Program-made: the position numbers and the translations under genes
DNA from: Palsa-744 sp963734815
Lineage (GTDB): Bacteria; Actinomycetota; Thermoleophilia; Solirubrobacterales; Solirubrobacteraceae
Direction of reading: 5' to 3'
Assembly: GCA_963734815.1 (NCBI GenBank)
Contig: CAVTIH010000002.1
Location: 372,001 to 436,000 of the forward strand
Length of the DNA: 64,000 nucleotides
Notes under the pieces: model-generated
What the model was told of the DNA's origin: nothing
Database searches by the model: none
What the model saw: the letters and a program-made list of their open reading frames with translations, nothing else
Shown: positions 46,598 through 54,077 of the stretch, piece after piece
Numbering within the stretch: position 1 is the stretch's first letter
How the letters are laid out: each line of letters starts with the position of its first letter

Positions 46598-47194
46598 CTA
46601 GAGGGCGCGACAGCCGCCGCCGCCACACGGGGCGATGCGGTCCCACAGCTCCGCCAACGCGCCAAGCTCGTCCTCGGTGAAGCGCGAGAGGAACTGCTCG
46701 CGCACGACCGCAAGGTGCGTGCCGCGCGCGGCACACAGGCGCTCACGGCCGAGCTCGGTGAGGCAGGCGTAGGCGCCGCGAGCGTCGTGTTCGCAGGAGC
46801 AGCGCTCCAACAGCCCCTCCTTTTCGAGCCGATCGGCCAGTCGGGTGAGACCACTGCGCGAAAGCTGCGCCTGTTCGGCGAGGTCGCACATGCGCATCCG
46901 CCCACCCGGGGACTCGACCAGATGGTGAAGCACCTCGTAGGAGGAGAGGGGCAGCCCGTGGGTGCGCTCGAGCTCGGCGTCGACCCGTTTGGCGAGCGAG
47001 GCATGCGCCCGCTTGAGCCCGCGCCAGGCGCGAAGCTCCCCCTCGCTGAGCATCGGCCCGCCGGTCCCTTTGCCGAGCGCCTTCCCGCCGGCACCTTCGC
47101 TGAGCGCCTGCGCCCCCGCGGCGAGGATGCTCGTCGGAACCGGTGGTTCGGTATTGATGGCTGTCGCTGTGGCCATAGCGCTCGGTTCGGACAC
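46598..47194 (-). CDS. MarR-family transcriptional regulator
   Basis: Up to 198 residues. The open frame starts at ATG 47194, but the first 47 residues are low-complexity (ALSEGAGGKALGKGTGG), and an internal ATG before LSEGELRAWRG would give the usual MarR length. The winged helix is GLPLSSYEVLHHLVESPGGRMRMCDLAEQAQLSRSGLTRLADRLEKEGLLER, with the wing CSCEHDARGAYACLTELGRE. Two or three Cys in the wing could allow redox or metal sensing. A further Cys and a Gly run end the protein (CGGGGCRAL). Targets are unknown. It ends 10 nt from the convergent dedA-type gene. Confidence 0.85.
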   Translation of the reverse strand: MSEPSAMATATAINTEPPVPTSILAAGAQALSEGAGGKALGKGTGGPMLSEGELRAWRGLKRAHASLAKRVDAELERTHGLPLSSYEVLHHLVESPGGRMRMCDLAEQAQLSRSGLTRLADRLEKEGLLERCSCEHDARGAYACLTELGRERLCAARGTHLAVVREQFLSRFTEDELGALAELWDRIAPCGGGGCRAL

Positions 47195-47241
47195 GATCCC
47201 GGACCCTCCCTACTCAGTCGAACATAGCAGCAGCGGAGCGC

Positions 47242-47625
47242 CTAAGACCGAGGCCCACCCACCCGTGTGGCGCGCCACGCCCACCACATCGCCAGCGGCT
47301 GCAGCGGCAGCCGCGCATACAGCGCCCAGCGGGGGATGCGGCGAAACTCCTCGGGATTGAGCGCCATCTGGAGGTTGGCGGGGAACACCGCGGCGAGTAG
47401 CGCGATCAGCCACAGCCCGGAGACGCGCCGGGTGGATGGCAGCAGCACACCCAGCCCGCCGGCCACCTCGGCGACGCCGCTGACGGCGACGATTGTGTCG
47501 GCCCCCGCCCAACGAGCGGTCCACGGCGGCACGATCCGGCGGTAGGGGCGGGGTATGACGAAGTGGTTGACGCCCGCGGCGACGAACACCAGGCCGAGCA
47601 GCCGCGAACCGGGCTCAGGGCTCAT
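47242..47625 (-). CDS. DoxX-like small membrane protein
   Basis: This 127-residue protein starts at ATG 47625, overlapping the gpmI stop by 4 nt (ATGA). Four hydrophobic segments carry the DoxX-type pattern: LLGLVFVAAGVNHFVIPRPY, GVAEVAGGLGVLLPSTRRVSGLWLIALLAAVFPANLQMAL. DoxX-like proteins are poorly understood membrane proteins linked to redox or quinone chemistry. It is the last gene of the glycolytic operon, which is an odd place for it. Confidence 0.78.
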   Translation of the reverse strand: MSPEPGSRLLGLVFVAAGVNHFVIPRPYRRIVPPWTARWAGADTIVAVSGVAEVAGGLGVLLPSTRRVSGLWLIALLAAVFPANLQMALNPEEFRRIPRWALYARLPLQPLAMWWAWRATRVGGPRS

Positions 47626-49235
47626 CGCGCTCCCCCGGACTCGAGGATCAGCGAGCGTCCGGACATCTCCTCGGGCTGGGGGATGCCGAGCAGCGCGAGC
47701 ACGGAGGGTGCGACATCGGCGAGGATCCCTTCGCCCTGCAGCAGCCGCACGCCGTGCAGCGTGACGATCAGCGGCACCGGGTTGGAGGTGTGGGCGGTGT
47801 TGGGGGAGCCGTCGGGCTGGAGCATGTGCTCGGCGTTGCCGTGATCGGCGGTGATCAGACAGGCGCCGCCGGCGGCGAGCACCGCGTCGACCACCTCGCG
47901 CAGGCAGGAGTCGACGGTCTCGATCGCGCGCACCGCGGCGGGGATCACGCCGGTGTGGCCGACCATGTCGGGGTTGGCGAAGTTGATCACCGAGAAGCGA
48001 AACCCAACGTCCGGGTGCTCACGCCAGGCGGCCAGGAAACGGTCGGTGACCGCGCGGGCGCTCATCTCGGGCGAGAGGTCGTAGGTGGGGACGTCCCGCA
48101 CGGAGGGGGCCAGCTCGCGCCGTTCGCCGTCGTAGGGCGCCTCGTCGCCACCGTTGAAGAAGTAGGTGACGTGTGCGTACTTCTCGGTCTCGGCGACATG
48201 CAGTTGCGAGGCGCGCGCGGTGGCGAGCACCCCCGCGAGCGTGGCCGAAGGACGCTGCGGGAGAAAGGCGACGGGGTAGTCCCACTCTTCCTCGTACTCG
48301 GTGAGCGTGGTGAGCTGGTCGACCGGCTCGATCCCGCGGCGCCCCTCCCAACCGGGCAGCTGCTCCTCGGTAGGCGGGCCCCCACCGGGGGGCAGCTCGC
48401 CAAATCCCGGCTCGGCAAGCGCGCGCACGATCTCGCGCATGCGGTCGGGACGGAAGTTGAAGCAGAGCACCGAGTCCCACGGGCGGATCAGCGCCTCGTC
48501 GCCGACCGTGGTGGGGGCGATGAACTCGTCGGTCTCCCCCCGGTCGTAGGCGTGCTGCACAGCCTGCACGGCGGTCTCCTCGTGGTGGGAAGCGCGGCCG
48601 TGGACGAGCAGGTCGTAGGCAGCCTGGATGCGGTCCCAGCGACGGTCGCGGTCCATCGCATACCAGCGGCCGACCACCGAGCCGACGCGCACCCGGCCGA
48701 GCGAGCCCGCGGGCCACAGCTCCAGGCACCAGCGTTCGAGCCGTGCAACGTGCTCGATGCCCGATTCGGGCAGGGTGTCGCGGCCGTCGGTGAAGCAGTG
48801 GATCACGAGGTCACGCACCGAGAGGCGCCCGGCGAGCTCCAGCAGCGCCTGCAGATGGCCGAGGCTGGAGTGCACGCCGCCGTCGGACACCAGCCCGATC
48901 AGGTGCACCCGCTCGGAGCAGGTGAGCGCGCGCACGATCGCGGGGTTCTCGCTCAGCACCCCGTCGAGCACGGCGTCGTTGATGCGCGTGAGGTCCTGGC
49001 GGATGACGGCGCCGGCGCCGAGGTTGAGGTGGCCGACCTCAGAGTTGCCCATCTGCCCCTCGGGCAGCCCCACGGCGCGCCCGGAAGCCGTCAGCGTAGT
49101 GTGCGGGTATGAGCCCCACAGCTCGTCGAACACCGGCGTGCGCGCCAGCGAGACGGCGTTGCCGGGACCAGGATCGGCGAGGCCCCAACCGTCCAGCACC
49201 ACCAGGCAGACGCAGGGCAGGGGAAGCGTCGTCAA
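47622..49235 (-). CDS. gpmI: 2,3-bisphosphoglycerate-independent phosphoglycerate mutase
   Basis: This 537-residue enzyme starts at TTG 49235, overlapping the tpiA stop (TTGA). That start is chosen because the family N-terminus (CVCLVVLDGWGLAD, first metal Asp) begins directly after it. The catalytic Ser is in GNSEVGHLNLGAG. Substrate and metal residues are in IHCFTDGRDT, CFNFRPDRMREI, SVINFANPDMVGHTG and LITADHGNAEHM. The alkaline-phosphatase-fold enzyme uses two Mn ions to interconvert 3- and 2-phosphoglycerate. It is complete and coupled to tpiA upstream and the DoxX gene downstream. Confidence 0.95.
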   Translation of the reverse strand: MTTLPLPCVCLVVLDGWGLADPGPGNAVSLARTPVFDELWGSYPHTTLTASGRAVGLPEGQMGNSEVGHLNLGAGAVIRQDLTRINDAVLDGVLSENPAIVRALTCSERVHLIGLVSDGGVHSSLGHLQALLELAGRLSVRDLVIHCFTDGRDTLPESGIEHVARLERWCLELWPAGSLGRVRVGSVVGRWYAMDRDRRWDRIQAAYDLLVHGRASHHEETAVQAVQHAYDRGETDEFIAPTTVGDEALIRPWDSVLCFNFRPDRMREIVRALAEPGFGELPPGGGPPTEEQLPGWEGRRGIEPVDQLTTLTEYEEEWDYPVAFLPQRPSATLAGVLATARASQLHVAETEKYAHVTYFFNGGDEAPYDGERRELAPSVRDVPTYDLSPEMSARAVTDRFLAAWREHPDVGFRFSVINFANPDMVGHTGVIPAAVRAIETVDSCLREVVDAVLAAGGACLITADHGNAEHMLQPDGSPNTAHTSNPVPLIVTLHGVRLLQGEGILADVAPSVLALLGIPQPEEMSGRSLILESGGAR

Positions 49236-49993
49236 GAGGCCGCCTGCACGATCAACGCGAACGTGTCGGCCTGCAGCGAGGCACCCCCCACCAGCGCGCC
49301 GTCCACGTCGGGGAGCGCCAGCAGCGACGAGGCGTTGTCGGGGTTGACCGAGCCGCCGTACAGAATCCGCACGCGCTCGCTGACCTCGGCGCCGGCGCGG
49401 TCGGCGATCAGCGCGCGGACGAAGGCAACGGCATCCTGGGCCTGCTCGGGCGTGGCGGTCTGACCGGTACCGATCGCCCAGATCGGCTCGTAGGCGATCG
49501 CCACGTCGGGGAGCTGCTCGTCGGAGAGGCCCGCGAGGTCGTCGCGGATCTGCTGGCGCAGCTTGCGCTCGGTGTCGCCGGCGGCGCGCTCGGTCTCGCT
49601 CTCCCCCACACACAGGATCGGACGCAGCTCGGCGTTCAGCGCCGCGGGCAGCTTCAGCGCGAGCGCGCGGTCGGTCTCGCCGAACAGCGCGCGCCGCTCG
49701 GAGTGGCCGAGCACGACGCCGTGGGCGCCGGTCTCGGCGAGCATCGGCGGGGATATCTCACCCGTGTAGGCGCCCTCGAGCTCGGCGTGCACGTTCTGCG
49801 CGTACACCTCCACGCGCGAGCCGCGCGCGGAGTCGACCATCGCGCGCAGGTCGGTGAAGGGCACGCAGATGCCGACGTCGACCCCGCTCACCGCGGCCAG
49901 CAGCGGCAGCAGCGCCTGGATGTACTGCTCCGCTTCGGCCTCGGTCTTGTACATCTTCCAGTTGCCGGCGATCAGCGGCGTGCGGGCGCTCAC
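49232..49993 (-). CDS. tpiA: Triosephosphate isomerase
   Basis: This 253-residue enzyme starts at GTG 49993, overlapping the pgk stop by 4 nt. It shows the family start PLIAGNWKMYKT (Lys), the catalytic His in VVLGHSERRALFGE, the Glu in AIAYEPIWAIGTGQTATPEQAQ, the flexible loop, and the phosphate loop ILYGGSVNPDN with VDGALVGGASL. It interconverts dihydroxyacetone phosphate and glyceraldehyde-3-phosphate. The TIM barrel is complete. It is the third gene of gap-pgk-tpiA-gpmI-doxX. Confidence 0.96.
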   Translation of the reverse strand: MSARTPLIAGNWKMYKTEAEAEQYIQALLPLLAAVSGVDVGICVPFTDLRAMVDSARGSRVEVYAQNVHAELEGAYTGEISPPMLAETGAHGVVLGHSERRALFGETDRALALKLPAALNAELRPILCVGESETERAAGDTERKLRQQIRDDLAGLSDEQLPDVAIAYEPIWAIGTGQTATPEQAQDAVAFVRALIADRAGAEVSERVRILYGGSVNPDNASSLLALPDVDGALVGGASLQADTFALIVQAAS

Positions 49994-51282
49994 GAGACGC
50001 AGGCGCCTTCTGACTGAGAAAGAGGGGCCCGGCTCGCCGACCTTTGGCCGGCTGCGCCACCCTCTAGGGCGACGATGCCGGGTAGCGTACGGCCCTCCAC
50101 CAGCTCGAGCGTCGCGCCGCCCCCGGTCGAGAGGTGATCGACGGCGTCCTCCAGGCCGAAGTGGGCAAGGGCGGAGGCGGAGTCGCCGCCGCCGACGACC
50201 GTCAGGCCCGGCGCCTTCGCGACCGCTTCGGCGACCGCGCGGGTGCCCGACGCGAACGGTGCGTACTCGAACGCGCCCATCGGGCCATTCCAGAAGACGG
50301 TGCCCGCGCGCTCGATCTCGCGCCCGTAGCGCTCGACCGTGCCGGGGCCGATGTCGAGGCCCATCCACCCGGCGGGCACCTCGACACCGTCGAGCGCACG
50401 GTGGCGCGCATCGTCGGCGAGGCGATCGCCGAGCACGAGGTCGCTCGGCACGAGCAGCCGCGCGCGGCCGGGCTGAGGCGTGTGCGTGTCGCTGGCCCGC
50501 GCGAGCAGGTGGCGGGCGTGCTCGACGTCCTCCTCGCAACATAACGACTCCCCCACCGTGTGCCCCTGCGCGCAGAGGAACGGGAAGCACATCGCGCCGC
50601 CGATCATCACCACGTCGGCGACCTGCAGGAAGCGGTCGATCACGGCGATCTTGTCGGCGACCTTCGAGCCACCGACGATCGCCACGAGCGGTCGCGCGGG
50701 ATGCTCGAGGATCCCGGTGAGCGTCTTCACCTCATGCTCCAGCAGCCGCCCGGCGGCGCTCGGCAGCAGGTGGGCGACGCCCTCGGTGGAGGCGTGCGCG
50801 CGGTGGGCGACGCCGAAGGCGTCGTTGACGTAAACATCGGCCAGCTCCGCCAGCGCGCGTGCGAAGGCCGGGTCGTTGGCGGTCTCGCCCTCCTCGTAGC
50901 GCACGTTCTCCAGCAGCAGCATCTCACCGTCGTGGAGCCGTTCGGTGAGCGCCTTGACCTCATCGCCGACCACCGCCGGCGCCAGCGCGACCTGTGCGCC
51001 GGTCAGCTCGCCCAGGCGCGCCGCCACCGGCGCCATCGACAGCGCCTCGTCGAAGTGCCCGTGCGGGCGGCCGAGATGCGAGACCAGCACCAGGCGCGCG
51101 CCCTTGCCGCGCAGCTCTTCGATCGTGGGCAGCGCCGCGCGAATGCGGGTGTCGTCGGCAAGCTCTACCTTCCCCCCGGCGGCGGTGGGGGCACCGCCGC
51201 CGACGGCGGTGGTCGGGACGTTGAAGTCCACGCGCACCAGCACGCGCCGCCCGTGCACGTCGAGGTCGTCTAGGCTTCTCAC
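49990..51282 (-). CDS. pgk: Phosphoglycerate kinase
   Basis: This 430-residue enzyme starts at GTG 51282, 24 nt after gap. Family blocks: RVLVRVDFNVP, LVLVSHLGRPHG, LLLENVRYEEGE, YVNDAFGVAHRAHAS, PLVAIVGGSKVADKI, DIGPGTVERYG, FWNGPMGAFEYAPF and VVGGGDSASAL, then HLSTGGGATLELVEG near the end. It makes ATP from 1,3-bisphosphoglycerate. The C-terminal 25 residues after GIVALEGG are extra and variable. The stop overlaps tpiA. Confidence 0.96.
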   Translation of the reverse strand: MRSLDDLDVHGRRVLVRVDFNVPTTAVGGGAPTAAGGKVELADDTRIRAALPTIEELRGKGARLVLVSHLGRPHGHFDEALSMAPVAARLGELTGAQVALAPAVVGDEVKALTERLHDGEMLLLENVRYEEGETANDPAFARALAELADVYVNDAFGVAHRAHASTEGVAHLLPSAAGRLLEHEVKTLTGILEHPARPLVAIVGGSKVADKIAVIDRFLQVADVVMIGGAMCFPFLCAQGHTVGESLCCEEDVEHARHLLARASDTHTPQPGRARLLVPSDLVLGDRLADDARHRALDGVEVPAGWMGLDIGPGTVERYGREIERAGTVFWNGPMGAFEYAPFASGTRAVAEAVAKAPGLTVVGGGDSASALAHFGLEDAVDHLSTGGGATLELVEGRTLPGIVALEGGAAGQRSASRAPLSQSEGACVS

Positions 51283-51306
51283 GCGATCCCCCCGGACCCT
51301 CTCCGC

Positions 51307-52317
51307 CTACAGGACCCTCTGCGCGAGGTCCACGATCCGGTTGGAGTAGCCCCACTCGTTGTCATACCAGGCCACGACCTTCAGCATCGTAGCGTCCACC
51401 ACCGCGGTGAGCTGGGAGTCGACGATCGAGGAGTAGGCAGAGCCGACGATGTCGCTGGAGACGATCGGGTCCTCGGTGTAGGCCATGATTCCCTGCAGCG
51501 GCGCGCTTTCGGAGGCGCTCTTCAGCGAAGCGTTGACCTCCTCGACGGTGACTGGACGCTCGCACTCGACGGTCAGGTCCACGACCGAGCCGGTCGGCAC
51601 CGGGGCGCGCACGGCGAAGCCGTGCAGCTTGCCCTGCAGCGCTGGGATCACGAGGCCGATCGCCTTCGCCGCGCCGGTCGAGGCCGGGATCAGGTTGATC
51701 GCGGCGGCGCGCGCGCGGCGCAGGTCCTTGTGGGGAAGGTCCTGCAGACGCTGGTCGGCGGTGTACGCGTGGATCGTAGTCATCAACCCGTGCTTGATGC
51801 CAACCGTGTCGTTGATGACCTTCGCCACCGGCGCCAAGCAGTTGGTCGTACAGGAGGCGTTGGAGACGACGTGGTGCACGGCGGGGTCGTAGGCGGTCTC
51901 GAAGTTGACCCCCAGCACCACGGTCACATCGGGGTCGGTGGCCGGCGCGGAGATGATCACCTTCTTCGCCCCGCGCTCCAGGTGGATCGCGGCGTGGGCG
52001 CGGTCGGTGAAGCGCCCGGTGGACTCGATCACCACGTCCACGCCGAGCTCCTCCCAGGGCAGCTTCGCGGGGTCGGTCTCGGCGAGCACCTTCAGCTCGG
52101 CCCCGTCCACCTCGATCCCCCCCTCCAGCTCCCGCACCTCGCCCGGGTAGGGACCCTTGATCGAGTCGTACTTCAAGAGGTGCGCGAGCGTGCGCGCGTC
52201 GGTGAGGTCGTTGACGGCGACCCACTCGATCTCGGCAGCATCAGCGCGCGCCTTGGCGGCCCGCAACACGTTGCGGCCGATGCGGCCAAATCCGTTGATT
52301 CCAACACGTACGGGCAT
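51307..52317 (-). CDS. gap: Glyceraldehyde-3-phosphate dehydrogenase
   Basis: This 336-residue enzyme starts at ATG 52317, with GAGAGG 5 nt upstream; the open frame goes back to 52368. It opens with RVGINGFGRIGRNVLRA (NAD-binding Rossmann motif). The catalytic Cys156 is in SNASCTTNCLAPVAKV. LMTTIHAYTADQRLQD contains the catalytic His, and the C-terminal WYDNEWGYSNRIVDL is diagnostic. It oxidises glyceraldehyde-3-phosphate to 1,3-bisphosphoglycerate. It is the first gene of the glycolytic operon; the leader of about 150 nt to the VOC gene probably holds the promoter. Confidence 0.97.
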   Translation of the reverse strand: MPVRVGINGFGRIGRNVLRAAKARADAAEIEWVAVNDLTDARTLAHLLKYDSIKGPYPGEVRELEGGIEVDGAELKVLAETDPAKLPWEELGVDVVIESTGRFTDRAHAAIHLERGAKKVIISAPATDPDVTVVLGVNFETAYDPAVHHVVSNASCTTNCLAPVAKVINDTVGIKHGLMTTIHAYTADQRLQDLPHKDLRRARAAAINLIPASTGAAKAIGLVIPALQGKLHGFAVRAPVPTGSVVDLTVECERPVTVEEVNASLKSASESAPLQGIMAYTEDPIVSSDIVGSAYSSIVDSQLTAVVDATMLKVVAWYDNEWGYSNRIVDLAQRVL

Positions 52318-52469
52318 TTTTCCTCTCAAGCCTCCAGCGGGCGCACCCCAACAACGGGCGATGAGCACGAAAACGAGCGATGCCGGACCGTGGGAGCGTT
52401 ACCCCGACGACCCGGCTGCAAGCCACAGGCTATCGGACCTGCCGTGCCACGGCCGGCGCCGCGCCCCAC

Positions 52470-52835
52470 TCAACGCGAGTTGGCGACGATCTCGACGCGC
52501 AGCCCGTCGGGGTCGAGCAGGTAGGCGGCGTAGTAGAGCGGCCCATATTGCGTCCTCGGCCCCGGCTCGCCGTCGCCGCGCCCCCCCGCGGCGAGGCCGG
52601 CCTTGTATGCGTGATCGACCGCCACGCGCCCGGCGGCACGGAAGGCGACGTGGCCGTAGCCGGGCGCTGGGGGTAGCCCGCGGGTGACGATCCAGAAGAC
52701 CGGCGCGGTTACGCCGTAGGCGATCGCGTGCTCCCCCTCGTGCATGCGGCGCACGCCGATCGCGAAGAACACCGCGTCGTAGAAGGCCGCCGAGCGCGCG
52801 AGGTCGGCTACCTCGACCCCAAGATGATCGATCAT
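52470..52835 (-). CDS. VOC/glyoxalase-like protein
   Basis: This 121-residue protein starts at ATG 52835. It is a single vicinal-oxygen-chelate unit: IDHLGVEVADLARSAAFYDAV (metal His), GYGHVAFRAAGRVAVDHAYKAGLAAGG, and YAAYLLDPDGLRVEIVANSR with the terminal Glu ligand. VOC proteins are metal enzymes or binding proteins acting on small carbonyl or aromatic substrates; which one cannot be told. It lies between rapZ and gap on the same strand, in the place where many actinobacteria have yvcK and whiA. Confidence 0.85.
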   Translation of the reverse strand: MIDHLGVEVADLARSAAFYDAVFFAIGVRRMHEGEHAIAYGVTAPVFWIVTRGLPPAPGYGHVAFRAAGRVAVDHAYKAGLAAGGRGDGEPGPRTQYGPLYYAAYLLDPDGLRVEIVANSR

Positions 52836-52853
52836 CGGCGGCAGTCTGACGGA

Positions 52854-53795
52854 TCAGGCGTCGCGCGAGCGCTTGTCGATGTCGCGGTGGGTGACCGCCA
52901 CGGTGAGGTTGTCCTGCTCGCGGTAGCGCGTCGCGAGGCCCTCGGCGATCGCCACCGAGCGGTGGCGGCCGCCGGTGCAGCCGATCGCCACCACCAGGTG
53001 GGCGCGGCCCTCGGCGACGTACTGCGGCAGCAGAAAGTCGAGCAGCCCGTACAGCCGCTCGTACAGTTCCTCCAGGCGCCCGTCGCGCGCGACGTACTCG
53101 ACCACGCGGGGGTCGATGCCGGTCAGCTCGCGCAGCTCGGGCACGTAGTGGGGGTTGGGCAGGAAGCGCACGTCGAAGGCGAGGTCCTCCTCGCGCGGCG
53201 GGCCGTGCTTGAAGCCGAAGCTCATGAACGTCAGCGCGAGTCGTCCGGTGGCCCGACGCGGCACCAGCTCGTCGGCGATCTTGCCGCGCAGCATCGCCGC
53301 GGACATGCCGGTCGTGTCGATCACCACGTCAGCGCGGTTGCGCAGCGGCTCCAGCAGCGCCCGCTCGGCCGCGACGCCGGCGGTGACCGAGCCATCGGGC
53401 GCCAGCGGGTGGCGGCGGCGGGTCTCCTTGTAGCGGTTGACGAGCGTCTGCTCGGCCGCCTCGAGGAACAGCACGTGGTGGTCGAGGCCGGCCGAGGCGA
53501 GGTCGTCCACGACGGCCTGCAGCGCCTCGAAGTAGACGCCGCCGCGCACGTCGGAGACGACCGCGGCGCGCTCGACCTTCGAGCCCTCGTGCATGAACAG
53601 CTCGGTCAGCGAGCGGATCATCTCCGGGGGGAGGTTGTCCACGCAGAAGTAGCCGGCGTCCTCGAACACGTTCATCGCCGTGGACTTGCCGGCACCGGAG
53701 AAGCCGGTGATCACCACGAGCTCCTTGAGACTCGACTTCACGACCGGCTTGCTGTGGGAGCGCAGCGGACCGCGAAGCGGTCGGAACACGGACAT
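52854..53795 (-). CDS. rapZ: RapZ/YvcJ-type nucleotide-binding protein
   Basis: This 313-residue protein starts at ATG 53795. Residues 28-39 are the Walker A VITGFSGAGKST. The conserved blocks AGYFCVDNLPPEMI, DVRGG, LEAAEQTLVNRYKETRRRHPLA and LTFMSFGFKHGPP are all present. The C-terminal domain has DVRFLPNPHYVPELRELTG and AIGCTGGRHRSVAIAEGLA. In Gram-negatives RapZ controls glmS mRNA decay. In Gram-positives the homologue binds nucleotides and affects envelope or competence traits. It is downstream of uvrC, as commonly seen, but yvcK and whiA do not follow it. Confidence 0.93.
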   Translation of the reverse strand: MSVFRPLRGPLRSHSKPVVKSSLKELVVITGFSGAGKSTAMNVFEDAGYFCVDNLPPEMIRSLTELFMHEGSKVERAAVVSDVRGGVYFEALQAVVDDLASAGLDHHVLFLEAAEQTLVNRYKETRRRHPLAPDGSVTAGVAAERALLEPLRNRADVVIDTTGMSAAMLRGKIADELVPRRATGRLALTFMSFGFKHGPPREEDLAFDVRFLPNPHYVPELRELTGIDPRVVEYVARDGRLEELYERLYGLLDFLLPQYVAEGRAHLVVAIGCTGGRHRSVAIAEGLATRYREQDNLTVAVTHRDIDKRSRDA

Positions 53796-53886
53796 AGCTT
53801 GATTGTGCCGTGTTGGGCGGATGATGGGGGAAGTCGATCCCGCCCGTCCCGGCTGGCCGCCTCGGCTGGGAAATCGAGGAGGGTGT

Positions 53887-53995
53887 AAATGTCTTTTTCA
53901 ACGCCCCAACCCTTTACAAAATGAAGGGTTGGGGTCGTGAAAATGTCTTTCAAACGCCCCCCAATCACTTCACAAAATGAAGGGTTGGGGTCTGA
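53887..53995. repeat. Two tandem 54-bp hairpin units between uvrC and rapZ
   Basis: The units start AAATGTCTTT at 53887 and 53941. Each contains an inverted repeat; the first (CCCCAACCCTT 53904-53914 with AAGGGTTGGGG 53924-53934) is perfect. The second has kept the right arm (53980-53990) and a drifted left arm. They could terminate uvrC transcription or attenuate rapZ. Confidence 0.75.
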
Positions 53996-54077
53996 AAAGT
54001 ACATACACGACCCCCAAGCCCGGCTCCGTGACCCGGCGGTTGGTCAGCCCCGCGGAGCCGCGCGCCTGCCATGCCAG

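Noticed and set aside
47754..49112. 452-codon + strand frame opposite gpmI
   Set aside because: The - strand gene has every catalytic motif of the mutase. This frame is Val/Arg/His-rich shadow.
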